DNA of 26,907 bases from Seison nebaliae (taxonomy: Eukaryota; Rotifera; Pararotatoria; Seisonacea; Seisonidae): NCBI GenBank assembly GCA_023231475.1, contig JALJEE010001727.1, positions 1 through 26,907 on the forward strand. The letters are read 5' to 3'. Below, one piece after another: positions 1-9,785 of the stretch. Every line of letters begins with the position of its first letter. The first letter of the stretch is position 1. Below the pieces are notes generated by a model. The model was not told the DNA's origin. It saw nothing but the letters and a program-made list of their open reading frames with translations, and made no database searches. The position numbers were made by a program, and so were the translations under genes.

Positions 1-175
1 TTAACCCAGTTTCTTCTAAAGGGGAACGGTATTAACTTATTTAGTAGAAAAAGGAATGATGTTAACCTCCTTTTGTCTTATATGGAAAGATATTAACCCT
101 CTATAGCTTAAAACGGAAAGATATCAACTCTTTAAATCGAAAATGGAAACATATTAACTTTGTTGAATCAATTTT
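1..175. repeat. Decayed 30-31 bp tandem repeat
   Basis: About five consecutive units begin GGAA(A/C/T)(G/C)(A/G)T(A/G)TTAAC and start at 23, 53, 84, 115 and 145, giving spacings of 30, 31, 31 and 30 bp. A partial unit occupies 1-22. Each unit is a conserved GGAA...TTAAC head followed by a variable AT-rich tail. The array probably continues off the left edge. This was read directly from the sequence; no function is evident. Confidence 0.75.
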
Positions 176-206
176 AAATTAGATATTTACTTATATTAAA
201 CGTCTG

Positions 207-459
207 TTGTATAGTTAATTTTAGAAATATTATACAATTGATTATATATGGCTGTATTCAAAAGTAATCGGACAAAATTCGAAATTTTTTAATGCTCATA
301 ACTTTCTTGCTCATTTGTTAATTAATCGATTATTTGACAACGAATTTTAAATTAGTTTTTCTCGAAGTTAGAATTATTAGAAAGGGCTTGAATAGGGCTT
401 ACTTTTGAATACAGCCATATATAATCAATTGTATAATATTTCTAAAATTAACTATACAA
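207..459. mobile_element. MITE-like element with perfect 61-bp inverted repeats
   Basis: Positions 207-267 and 399-459 are exact reverse complements over 61 bp, separated by a 131-bp spacer. The inner part of each arm reads TGGCTGTATTCAAAAGTAA and is flanked by TATA. This, together with the spacer (TCGGACAAA and an AT-rich body), resembles mariner-type ends inserted at TA, although the perfect match continues about 40 bp further out. There is no coding capacity. The identical arms suggest recent insertion or homogenisation. Alternatives are a nested insertion into a palindromic target or an inverted duplication. Confidence 0.75.
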
Positions 460-853
460 TCAAAAATAAATATAATTTCAATACTATCATTTTACATTGA
501 GAATTGGAAATCCACTGTTTCAAGTGAAAACTTGAAAACAAAATAACTTTTATAAAATTAATGGTGATAAACGTTTCCTTTCTTTTCCAAAACGAACGAA
601 ATTCTTTTTCCAAACGTTTTAATTAATTTATTAATTTAATGAGGATGTTACTTGGACACAATCCTTCATTTTCGGCTTCCTTTAGTATTCGACGGTCCAT
701 TCGGGGAGTTGGGGTCTTTTTGCGACTTGTTTTTGACAAATTTTTCCTATAATTTCCCTTATTTTTCCCATAAGAATATATTACGCATTTAGATTAGGCG
801 AGTTATCGGGCAATATCGGCGATACTCATTCCTCCACCCAACTAGCCGTCGAT
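460..853. other. Noncoding AT-rich stretch
   Basis: No coding frame or structured repeat was seen. Pyrimidine-rich tracts near 715-775 and a slightly GC-richer patch near 660-720 may be transposon flank, but no ends could be defined. Confidence 0.4.
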
Positions 854-1273
854 TTGGCCTTTTTCATAATCATTCAATTAGATGTATTTTTTAATTTAAT
901 TCATGATTACATAATGTGGACCTCAAATTTATCAATATTTTTTAATATAAGACGACACATAACGACGACTCATAAATTGAATGAAAGTTCGAAGAATATG
1001 GAGGGACCAGTTTTGAACTGCGTCGGAAAATTCTGGAAAGATGAATGTTTTTCGGAGTTTGTGGAAAAATTGGGTATTTCGAGATACCATGTCAGAAAAA
1101 ATGTAACGGATTTAAGCATTGATATGGTTACGGACATGACAAATTATATAAGAAAATATGATGTTCCATATTCGATAGCGATCGACGAAGTAACAGATTC
1201 CACTAACCATTCGCAACTAGTCATATTTATTAAATACTGCGATCACCAGAGGGCGATCACCACACAACAATGA
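854..1273 (+). pseudogene. hAT / DUF4371-type transposase fragment
   Basis: The open frame is 139 codons, and only the part from about residue 49 (near 998) to residue 130 (near 1243) looks like protein. It contains an ISRYHVRKNV segment followed by SIAIDEVTDSTNHSQLVIF. That second segment matches the 'aldEStD...aQLaiFir' block at the first catalytic Asp of DUF4371/GTF2IRD2-like domesticated hAT transposases. A complete transposase is several hundred residues, so this is a middle fragment lacking the N-terminal zinc finger and the C-terminal dimerisation region. LTR-element sequence in another frame follows directly, so the break is probably an insertion or deletion junction. The family assignment rests on motif recall. 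Confidence 0.55.
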
Positions 1274-1460
1274 AAAAAACCAATACGAGGGAAAGTGTAG
1301 AAGATGTATAAGAAACTCATGTTTCTTCCATAAGAGAGATCCCAATTGCAAATGGTGGAAACAGAACATATGTTATCGACACCAGGGATACGGAGAACCA
1401 AGTGAACGAAAAAATGGAATAACAACCTGCTGGAGAACAACAAACGTCCGGAAGAAACGA

Positions 1461-1715
1461 TTGGGAATGATGAATTTAATACAATTTCAAATTCATTACC
1501 TTCAATTCCCCATAAACGAATCCACTATGACAAGCACGGAAAGGAATCAGAAAGGAAAACTGTTCTATTCAAACATTAAACTGAATGGAAAAATGGTTCA
1601 AGCTCTGATTGATGGTGGAGCAGAACATTCAATCATAAAAATGGCACATAAACCATTTCGAATCCTTCTTCATATATTTTTTCATCAAACATTTCAAATA
1701 TTACCTCCAATGTAA
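1461..1715 (+). pseudogene. Retropepsin-like protease fragment
   Basis: The 84-codon frame contains a beta-strand lead-in, then LIDGGAEHSII at residues 49-59. This corresponds to the retropepsin active-site loop (usually D-T/S-G-A-x-x-S/N), here with Gly at the second position (D-G-G-A). The upstream Cys-rich segment belongs to the same relic. The flap and C-terminal helix are not recognisable after about residue 65. It is non-functional because of truncation and element decay; whether the Gly substitution came before decay cannot be judged. Confidence 0.5.
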
Positions 1716-1799
1716 ACAATTTACGGTGCCCACAGATAACAAAGCCGCGTGTGTCATGTTGATCGAATCGATATTGATGAATGAATGATAAACGAATTA

Positions 1800-2330
1800 A
1801 TCGAAAAATTTCATAACGATCCATTATTCGGTCATAAATGACGACAACTTTTTTATCGAAAAATTAAGGAGATAATTATGAATTGTGTTGGATCGAAAAA
1901 TAACAACAGATCAATATTGAAACGATTTATAAAAACCACAAAAAACTATCCAACGGACTAACAATGGTTCAACAATTGTAAGTTCAATTGGATGTTTTTC
2001 ATCCACTCGTCAAATCTTCTGGCAAATCGAATGTGGAAATTGACAGAGTTATTTCCAACAAAAATCACAAGGCTACAACAATTATCAAATGCCTAAAGGA
2101 ATTTGTGAGTATGTTTGGAAAATGTCGAAAATTGGTTACAGATTGTGGCACAGAAATGATATCGAACTAAACTACTACTGCGAAAAGATCGGAATAACAA
2201 AATCGAATGCTTCTCCTCGTCACCACGAATACATCCAATCAAAAAATCCCATTCATCAGATATTCGATGAAAGCGTTTCCAAACGATTGTAGGAAAATAT
2301 CCCTGAGCGGAAAATATCTTCGAAAAATTC
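1800..2330 (+). pseudogene. Integrase fragment (zinc-binding and core)
   Basis: One frame near 1810-1900 has an HN-D-LFGH start followed by a basic segment, like the His half of the HHCC integrase domain. Further on, the frame at 1988-2170 carries LVTDCGTEM, corresponding to the second catalytic Asp block ('lvtDrGteF') of the rve core, and an overlapping frame carries a SPRHHE segment like the SPYHPQ motif near the catalytic Glu. The pieces lie in at least two frames, so frameshifts have occurred. This is part of the LTR relic that also contains the 1461-1715 protease. Confidence 0.5.
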
Positions 2331-2740
2331 AGAAATATTTCCCAACGACCAAGGTCGTGAAATTTTATTTTTTATTTATAATTTACCCTATAGGCCTCCT
2401 ATAATAACTATAAAACAATAAATCCATAAATAAGTAAAGGGATTTACATTTACAATAAAAAAAAAATAATAATAATAATTCTATAAAATGAATAAACAAG
2501 AATAATGAGGAAGAATGTTTGATGAGAGAAAGTTGGGTGGTGATATATTGAAAATGAAACGAAGGGCTTTGGAAAAGATAATCCAGAAAAGATGAAGCAA
2601 CAAAAATAGAATCTAGTCCGAATAGTGGTCGAACTAACATGATGAATAAATACATTCGTATAGGAAAGAATTCTATAAAGAGGAAATCACCGTTTAAACT
2701 GCTTATTTTGGAAAATTTTAAATAGACTTGTGAAGGAAGC
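2331..2740. other. Noncoding gap between two element relics
   Basis: AT-rich, with an A/ATA run at 2457-2480. No supported gene. Long minus-strand frames here arise from low complexity (ATC/TTC-rich antisense of the downstream 24-bp repeat) and are not credible proteins. Confidence 0.4.
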
Positions 2741-3990
2741 ATGATAACCGAATTTGAGGAAAGGATGATGATGGAATGCGAGGAAAGGATGATGATGGAA
2801 TGTGGTGAAAGGATGATGATGGAATGTGATGAATATAATAATGAATTCAATGAAGATTATAGTGAAGATTATAATGAAGATGATGAAATCGTTAATAACG
2901 TTAGTGCTGATGGAATTGATTTCGGCAGGAAAAAGAAAGTTTGTGAATATTTCAGAGGAGTGAAAAAAACGTCCATATCGATAGCAGCAATGCAAAATCG
3001 GTTTGGGAGCACCGTCATTCCTAATATCAGACGCTTGTACGAATGGGAGAAAGATGTCCAAAATGTAAATAACAGAAGAGAATTATTGTCAAAATTTAAG
3101 GAAGCGCTCTACGAAAAATTTTTGATGATGAGGTCGGAGAATGTTATCGTTAAAGATGTGGACCTCGTCAGAGTCGGAATTGAAATGCTGAAGGATTGTA
3201 AGATTGAGAATTTCGTTGTCTCTGATTCGTATATTGCAAATTTCAAAAACAAGTTCTGCATCGTCAGCAGGAAAATTACGAAATTTTTCACAATGAAAGA
3301 TGTTGAGAATGAGAAAGAATATGAATTGAATGCAGAGAATTTCGTAAAATCTATTAGAGAGAAAATTGCGAACGAGAAAATCCCGTCTAATAAAATTCGA
3401 CCAAAGTGGTTTTAATCTTGAAATGATCTTGATGATACTATTATGCCTATAATCGATGGTAATGGATGCTTTGTAGGTCCGTTATATGTCATCTTAAAGG
3501 AGGCAAAGGGCGATATTTCTGAGAGATTCGGAAAATATTCGATTTTCTTATTATAATATTCGCGGGAAAATGACGTCGCAATGACGTATCTTGATCCGGG
3601 CAATCTACTTCTTTTGGACGGATGGAAAGGCTTCAACCCGATGTAGAATATCACGACGATATAAATTCTACGCGTGGGAATGAACGAGACAAAATTGAAA
3701 TCCACAGAATCCCCGACAAAACGACGTATTTGTGCCAACCCCTCGATCTCTTCTGTTTTCGAATTTAGAAAGGAGTCATCCGTCGAATCAGCAAACATAT
3801 CGTTGTTCATCGTCCTGACATTAAAATTGACACTCGTGATACAATATTGTTGATGCAAGATCTGGTCTATCATCAGCTTTCTTCTCATCGTTTCCAAAAG
3901 TTAATGCTTTACTATTTCAGATGATGTTTATTGCGGTGAAGATAACAATAATTGTTTTATTTTCTGCGCGAGATGTGAAAAAAAATTATG
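2741..3990 (+). pseudogene. Tc5/pogo-type transposase, C-terminal half broken
   Basis: The first 224 codons (2741-3415) remain open. They hold an acidic, repeat-rich N-terminus, then an HTH-like region ending in a SISIAAMQNRFGS...LYEWEKDV block (about residues 85-112), then a CENP-B-type HTH ending VSDSYIANFKNKFCIVSRKITKF (about residues 160-183), the hallmark of Tc5/pogo DNA-binding domains. After the stop at 3413-3415 the DDE_1 catalytic domain continues in broken frames. A PLYVILKEAKGD segment lies near 3480, LLLLDGWKGF near 3607-3632 (the second catalytic Asp block) and IPDKTTYLCQPLDLFCFR at 3709-3762, which matches the 'P-x-x-T...QPLD-x-F' motif. Several stops and frame changes make it inactive. 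A 161-codon antisense frame over the DDE part is a shadow. Confidence 0.75.
2756..2827 (+). repeat. Three tandem 24-bp units in transposase N-terminus
   Basis: Units at 2756-2779, 2780-2803 and 2804-2827 differ by only a few bases and encode an eight-residue unit (E/G-E-R-M-M-M-E-C) three times in frame. This looks like in-frame replication slippage or minisatellite expansion at the start of the transposase reading frame. Confidence 0.9.
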
Positions 3991-4258
3991 TTTTGATTGT
4001 TTCATTTCTGTTTAATAACCTTTCATTTAAAACATTTCTGTTAAATAAAGAGTAGACTGTTCGGATTGTTTATTTATAGAAAAAACATTTTTATACATAT
4101 AGTCTGAACAACATATAGAAAATTTTCTCGGTTTCATCTGGCTCGTTCATCATTTCGTCATCGTAGACAATCGTTTCACCCGGATTGGTTGGATCCATCT
4201 ATTGAGTGATCGCCAGATACAATCCGGTACTATTCATAGAAACGTCGTTGACGGATCC
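3991..4258. other. Mostly noncoding; possible minus-strand exon trace
   Basis: Reading the minus strand from about 4265 to 4200 gives VGSVNDVSMNSTGLYLA before a stop at the codon after Gln. This phrase resembles the start of a WD40 blade ('V-x-D-V-x-x-x-P-x-G-x-x-L-A'). It is preceded on that strand by a pyrimidine tract ending TTTTAG. One short match is weak evidence; it may be an exon remnant or coincidence. No other gene was seen. Confidence 0.25.
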
Positions 4259-4631
4259 AACAGCGAATCTAAAAGAAGAAAGAAGAGTTACATTCTGAAA
4301 ATGAAATTAAAATGTGGACGAAATAAATACGATGTGGATGTCGGGAGCACTGTCGGCCGCACATAATCCGCAGATTCGCGAACCTGTTGGATTCTTTCCT
4401 TTGGACGAACGAACGACGAACTCGAATTCCTACTCCAAACTTCGCGTGTTAATATTATTCTCCATCTTTGGTCGGCACCAACATCATGATTCATCGAGAG
4501 TTTGATTAGCGCATCACGACGTCAATCATCCAACAGTCGTCCACACGACGAGTCCACACATCTTTCTATCTAAAAAATATTGAACAGCGAATCTAAAAGA
4601 AGAAAGAAGAGTTACATTCTGAAAATGAAAT
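4259..4631. repeat. Perfect 49-bp direct repeat around a GC-richer block
   Basis: Positions 4259-4307 and 4583-4631 are identical over 49 bp at a 324-bp offset. On the minus strand each copy reads as two successive pyrimidine tracts ending in CAG and TAG, i.e. two 3'-splice-site-like signals. The intervening 4308-4582 is clearly GC-richer than its surroundings and has a minus-strand frame of about 80 codons (about 4530-4288; residues such as KLSMNHDVGADQRWRI) that I do not recognise. It could be a duplicated exon boundary, an inserted element with long target duplications, or a tandem-duplication relic. Confidence 0.6.
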
Positions 4632-7024
4632 AAAAGAAATATCATCTCATTAACCTGGAAGCATTATAATGGGGCGGAATGGCGGTTCGCATCAACTATA
4701 TATCTTTGATGCCTTCTATCCAAAAATAAGTAAACGTGTATAAGCTAACCATTCGTAAGTATCCGTGAAGAATTATTAAAAAATAAATTTAATTAAATAA
4801 AATTTATTTTAAATTAATTAGTTGTATACATAGTTTATATATATAGACTTTTTTTTTAAATATCTGTATAGCTTTTTTACATAGCTACATCTATATATTA
4901 GGGATAAATGAGCCTAGGAAGGTACCTTAAACATCGATTAAGAAGCCAATTTTTTCATAACTCACGTTTCATTATTTTTAGGACTTGTGTGATTTTTTTC
5001 AGCTCATTCCGTTATTGTGAGAACGTGTAGTTCCCTTGTTTGTCTATTTTTTATCTGGAATTTTTCATTTATTAAAAGGGAAACCAAAAAATTAATTTCC
5101 CTTCGCACTTCGTATCAACATCACTAATAAAATAGACTAATGAAAAAAACCTGCAACCAAAGGAATAAGGGAGAAAGAACTCTGAGAGGGAAGAGTATGT
5201 AAAACTGAATATATATATGAATATATTGATATAATTCGGTGCGTGCATTTGTACTCTTTTCATAAGGGACTAACGAGTCACGTATGTTAAGTGCCTAACC
5301 AATAGTAGTTTGTGCCCTATTGGCCTAATTACTTGAATACCTGATGAAAAACTTCCATGGTTATAATTAAAGGAAATTTATTTATGATGAAATGAAATTC
5401 ATAACCAAAAAATGAAAGTCATGAAATAAGGTAATACACGACCATGAGAGGCGGACTATTAATACAATTGACACAATATAGTCAACAACTTTAACAAAGG
5501 GAATTAAATTTATCGTCAGTTTCTGACATCAGATCAGATAAGATTATTCGTAATCACAATAAAGTAATTTAATCCAATTGCTGTTGTTATTGTTGTTTAT
5601 GAGCAGAAATATTTCGTCATAATACAATTAAAAAAGGTAAAGATGAGAAGAAGTGGATGAAATTAACAAATTTTTCTGATTAATCCTCTGATCTCTTTTC
5701 GGAAATCGACCATATATTTAATTCCTTTAATTGAAGTTGTTGTTGATTTAGGTTGTAAATATGTTATTATTATAATCATCGTTATCCCTAACATCAATTT
5801 CAAACATATATTGATATGGTGAAATTCCATCACTCTTCCCATGAATCTTCCTCCAGGTCTAGTTATTGGTACTCCTTTGGTCACCTAGGCTTTGGTGATT
5901 TTTACCGCATAAATAAAATTTACCCACGATTTACGAACGTTTCTAAGTAACTATGATCGTTGTCAATAAGTTCTTGCCAGCAAACGGAAATTTTCAGTCA
6001 TTGGATTTTGCTTAACAAATTGTGGAATTATTTCAAAACGAATACACTCTTTAAGTTCTATCCACCCATATTACATTTCCTTTGCCATTGAGAAATGATG
6101 GGTTATGAATGACGTTTATGTTATTGTTTTGGGCCGATTCGCGTTTTACTCTCACTACTTGTGGCAATGCCACAACGACCATGGTTCAGTTACTATGACT
6201 AACATGTATTAACATGCTGTGTAAGTAATTGTCCAATTTTATCCAGCTATCTTATCAACTTCATTTAACAAAGTAAAAAAATAATTTCTTACTTATATCG
6301 TTCAACATTGGAATTAGAAAATAATTTAGTACTTAAATTTCCAATGTATCGAAATCCGTGGAAAATTTAAACCAAATATTAAATTAGCTTCTCTCATCCA
6401 AACAACTTTTTCTTCTGCTTTTATAGTTATAAATTATAATAATTAGAAATTAATAACAATTTTATCTTCCAACGGACAATTTTTATAATATTTAATGAAT
6501 ATATGACGTGGAAATGTTTATGTCTATCATCAGTTTTGTTTCTCTCTTCTGTTCAGTTCTCTGGATTTCTTATCCAAACCAGGAATATTACATAATTGAA
6601 TCGATATATATCATTCATTCAAATGTTCTATTGTCATTCTATTATGCTGTAAATAGGAATCAATTATTTTCAAACCGAATAGACGATGTATTTGCATCTA
6701 TTATTTTCTTATTTAGAATAGCTTCTGAAGCATGTAATCAAATGTTACGTTTGTCCGGATTCCTTCTCTAAAACCATCCATCGTTATGTTTACTGCCAAG
6801 AGCAATTCATTTTTATATTGGCAAGTGTCGCTCAACACTGGATTAGATGATTATTCTATTGGGAGATAGGAAAAATATATTTATGTCTAATATAATTGTG
6901 TTTTTTGTTCAGCTAAAAATTTAAAGGAAAACTACTCATAAATTTATATGTTAAATAATTTAACTGATGATTATAAATTAGTTGTCTAGGCGACCAATTC
7001 ATCCAAAAATTGTAAACTATAAAA
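4632..7024. other. Long intergenic stretch upstream of the ankyrin gene
   Basis: Mostly AT-rich noncoding sequence. Coding-like scraps include minus-strand frames near 6180-5960 (phrases such as MVVVALPQVVRVKRES and FEIIPQFVKQNPMTENF, in two frames) and 5884-5663 (a 73-codon frame starting TKGVPITRPGGRFMG). A + frame of 87 codons (6508-6771) is hydrophobic and unrecognised. The minus scraps could be a decayed transposon or pseudogene. None is strong enough to call as a gene. Confidence 0.35.
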
Positions 7025-7926
7025 ATGAAAAAAGGACATAAAGTTCAAATTTCAACTTCTCAAGTCATAAAAGTAACATATGTCGTTTTAGAAAGCTACT
7101 CGTGAACAAGATCAGACAAGCGGTTTCCATAAGGGCATGCTCCTAGAAATGTGCGCTAATGCTCAGGAGTTGGAACTTCATGCTCGACTTTCCACCAACC
7201 AATCGCTCGTTAAATACATTGTAGCTAACCGAGAATTGGAAGAAAGAAATGTTTTTGGTTTCTCCTCTGTAGATTTGTTAGCAATTAATGGAAACACAGA
7301 AGAATTGAATTTCTTGATAAAAATTGATAAATTTGATATAACATCTACGACGGAAGAGAGTTTTTTTACAATACAATTATTTCAGTAACTTCTTTTACCA
7401 ACATAGATTACACTGCTCTACATTTAGCTGTAGTATGGAATCAATTAGCTTGCGTTAAAATACTTCTCAAAGCTTTCCCTTCTCTAATAGAAGCGAAAAC
7501 GTTTAAAAACGAAACACCATTAGATTTGGCAAAACGATACAATTATACTGAAATTTCTGACTACTTAAACAAGAATCGTTTATAAAATTTTCTTTAAAAG
7601 TTTTTTAATTTCGTTACAGAGTTACGCAAGATCGCCTCGGATGAATTTGCAAAATTACAAAAGTTATTCGATGATCGTTCCAAGAAATTAACGAAAGAGC
7701 AACGTGATGCTGCGTGGACGACAATCAATAGACTTAAACGTTGGGTAGATGAATTGAACAATGATATTGGAACGGCGTACGAAGATTATGATGAATCGAT
7801 GAACTTGACAACTGATTTGATCATGCTACTAAACACCATAGTTGACGGTTCATATTATTTTTTCCATGAGATTTATTTTCTTCTTTAGAACATGCCGGAA
7901 AAAAACGAGTGAAAGGAAAAAATTGA
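7025..7926 (+). CDS. Five-exon ankyrin-repeat protein (240 aa)
   Basis: Proposed exons are 7025-7042, 7092-7359, 7407-7577, 7620-7847 and 7889-7926. The introns are 49, 47, 42, 41 nt, all GT-AG, with consistent phases (0,1,1,1) and a total of 723 nt including the TGA. The protein has a short basic start (MKKGHK), a helical segment, then three ankyrin-like repeats: NVFGFSSVDLLAINGN (about 59-90), NYTALHLAVVWNQLACVKIL (about 96-125) and KNETPLDLAKRYNYTEI (about 128-150). The C-terminus is a charged helical/coiled-coil region with a Lys-rich tail. Ankyrin repeats bind partner proteins; no catalytic domain is seen, so the role is unknown. The tiny first exon is the least certain part, and the exon 2 frame may start elsewhere. 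Confidence 0.7.
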
Positions 7927-8902
7927 TTGTATAAAATTTGATATAAATTTTATTTGTTTCACATTTTCAATTACACTTCTGCATGTTTGAAACTCTTCCG
8001 ACAAGAGAGGGCAAATCTTGAGAATACCTGTAGAAATTGATTCTTAATTTTTCTGAACTTCGGTAAGTTAATTGACTCTTCTAAACTGTTTCTTAAGAGA
8101 AAGAAATTCTTTCAAACACTTCACCAAATAGTTTTACGCGAAGACTTTCTACCACTGAACGGAAAACTACTAATATTACAAATTATTTGAGTAAACAAAT
8201 CGATGTGGGAGAATATGAATTAGAATGGTTTATCTTAATTTTAACGATATAACTAAATCACTTACTATCTCTTATATTCCAAAGAAACAATAATTTTATC
8301 AATCTATCAATCATTCTCATTAAACAAAAAATTCTCATAAACATATTAATTCGAGAGATCGTATTCGTCCATTCTTTATTACCATGTCGATTATGATATA
8401 CATTGGTCATTCGATACATACCAACAATTGATTAGTTTTCACATTGATGATATTAATAATTCATACTTCTTTATCATATCGTAAATTTAGAAGTTTAATA
8501 TAGTTAAGTCTCCTCTATTCTTTCTTTAGGCAGTAAATAGAAACTGGTTCAAATACTCTTCCTATCGAATGTAAATTCTCTGATAATTCCATAAGTTTTG
8601 TCGGAACCCAAATCAAGTCCAAATTTTCTGATTGACGATTCACATTATTAAATTAAAAATGTTTAGAGAAATTAAATCAAGAAATTTTTTGTTTTTGAAT
8701 TAAATTCTCAGATGGTCATAATTCTTAGATTCGAGGAAATTCCTGTCCTCTTTCTCTCCCGAATGAAATGATTTATTATTAAAACATTTTAATAGTTTTA
8801 GAACTTCAGAACAGACAGAAAAAAAATAATAAGAATAATAGAGGAGACTTTCCAATAAAGCAAGTAAGTGACAGTACCCAATCATTTCCCATTTCGATCT
8901 AT
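7927..8902. other. Intergenic, no gene seen
   Basis: AT-rich. TATAAA-like and polyadenylation-like AT motifs follow the ankyrin gene stop. A 61-codon minus frame (8885-8700) has no recognisable features. Confidence 0.4.
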
Positions 8903-9785
8903 TTGATTCGATCTGCAGACGAATGGATTATGTCGGTGTCTATTTTTCTATTTCCGTCAAAGTTGTGCGTGTATGTTTTCTGGGAAAAGTATTTTGTCTT
9001 AATCAAACGATGGGTGACACACGTAGAGTATCAACACGGAAAGGATTTCATTCGACTTCTAATTGTGGAAAGACATTCGAAGGTAAATATTGTCCATTCT
9101 TTCCATATTTCTCTGATTGTTTTCGATGCTTCTGTTTAATGGAAGAAGCGATTTCACTTAATTATCAGGTGTCTTAACACAAACAAGAATGTTAGCAAAT
9201 GCGTCGTTTGCCATATAAGTTTCGTGCAATTGTCGAAACCTTCTCTTTCGGCGTCTGACATGTTTGACATTCTCAAGAATGATAGGAATGAGATACCGAT
9301 TCGAAATTTGTCATTTACCGTTTGTCTTTTCACACATTAGTTGTTTAACATGAAAAATGACTAGTTTTCCATATTACTTTTAATTTAAAGTAATTTGTTT
9401 CTATTCGTCCACCAACTGCAGTGAAGTAAATTTGTGTGAACTTTTCCACTTTCACTCTTACATTCAATTGATAAGTGGAACTGGCTTATCATCTCATCTG
9501 TTTAATTATCATGTCTATGAAGTGTCTCCACAATATGAACTATTCGGACTTGTATTAATTCGTTCGATAAACAAAACGCTTATTAATTATCGATTTTATC
9601 TTATTTTCTACATCTCATCGTTGTCAGTGTGAAATTTGGTTTGTTTCAAATCTCCATACGCAACAATTATTACCAATTCATAATTCGTCAATAGATAGTT
9701 CAACGTTCATTAGAATCTTATCTTTCACCACTGATCCAATTACATCATTTAGAAAGTACTTCAGGACTGTATGGTGCTAAATGAT
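8903..9785 (+). other. Possible cryptic multi-exon coding region, unrecognised
   Basis: Protein-like frames follow each other on the + strand. The frame from 8903 (VTHVEYQHGKDFIRLLIVERH) could join, by a 63-nt GT-AG gap after about 9083, to a stretch in the same frame (CVVCHISFVQLSKPSLSASD, ending near 9340). A 66-codon frame at 9432-9632 follows an acceptor-like CCAACTGCAG. A further run (SLESYLSPLIQLHHLESTSG) follows an acceptor-like CAATAG and ends near 9783. I recognise no family, and the splice choices are guesses. It could be a lineage-specific gene, a decayed one, or chance. Confidence 0.25.

Larger units (their letters stand above)
1262..2330 (+). mobile_element. Collapsed LTR retrotransposon relic
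   Basis: In order on the + strand there is a Cys/His-rich nucleocapsid-like stretch (about 1275-1420, in a frame interrupted elsewhere), an aspartic-protease segment (1461-1715) and integrase-like pieces (about 1800-2330). The gag-protease-integrase order is typical of Ty3/gypsy or BEL elements. Less than 300 bp separates protease from integrase, so reverse transcriptase and RNase H are deleted. Multiple stops and frame changes show it is dead. I found no LTRs flanking it. Confidence 0.55.

Noticed and set aside
2383-3061. Minus-strand ORFs rich in HSIIILS and FHHHPF repeats
   Set aside because: They are the antisense of the 24-bp repeat and acidic N-terminus of the transposase and flanking AT-rich DNA.
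3412-3897. 161-codon minus-strand ORF as a gene
   Set aside because: The opposite strand shows clear pogo-type DDE motifs, so the frame is an antisense shadow.
5336-5360. Possible hammerhead-ribozyme core (CTGATGAAAAAC)
   Set aside because: The GAAA element is not at a plausible distance and no stems I or III can be drawn.
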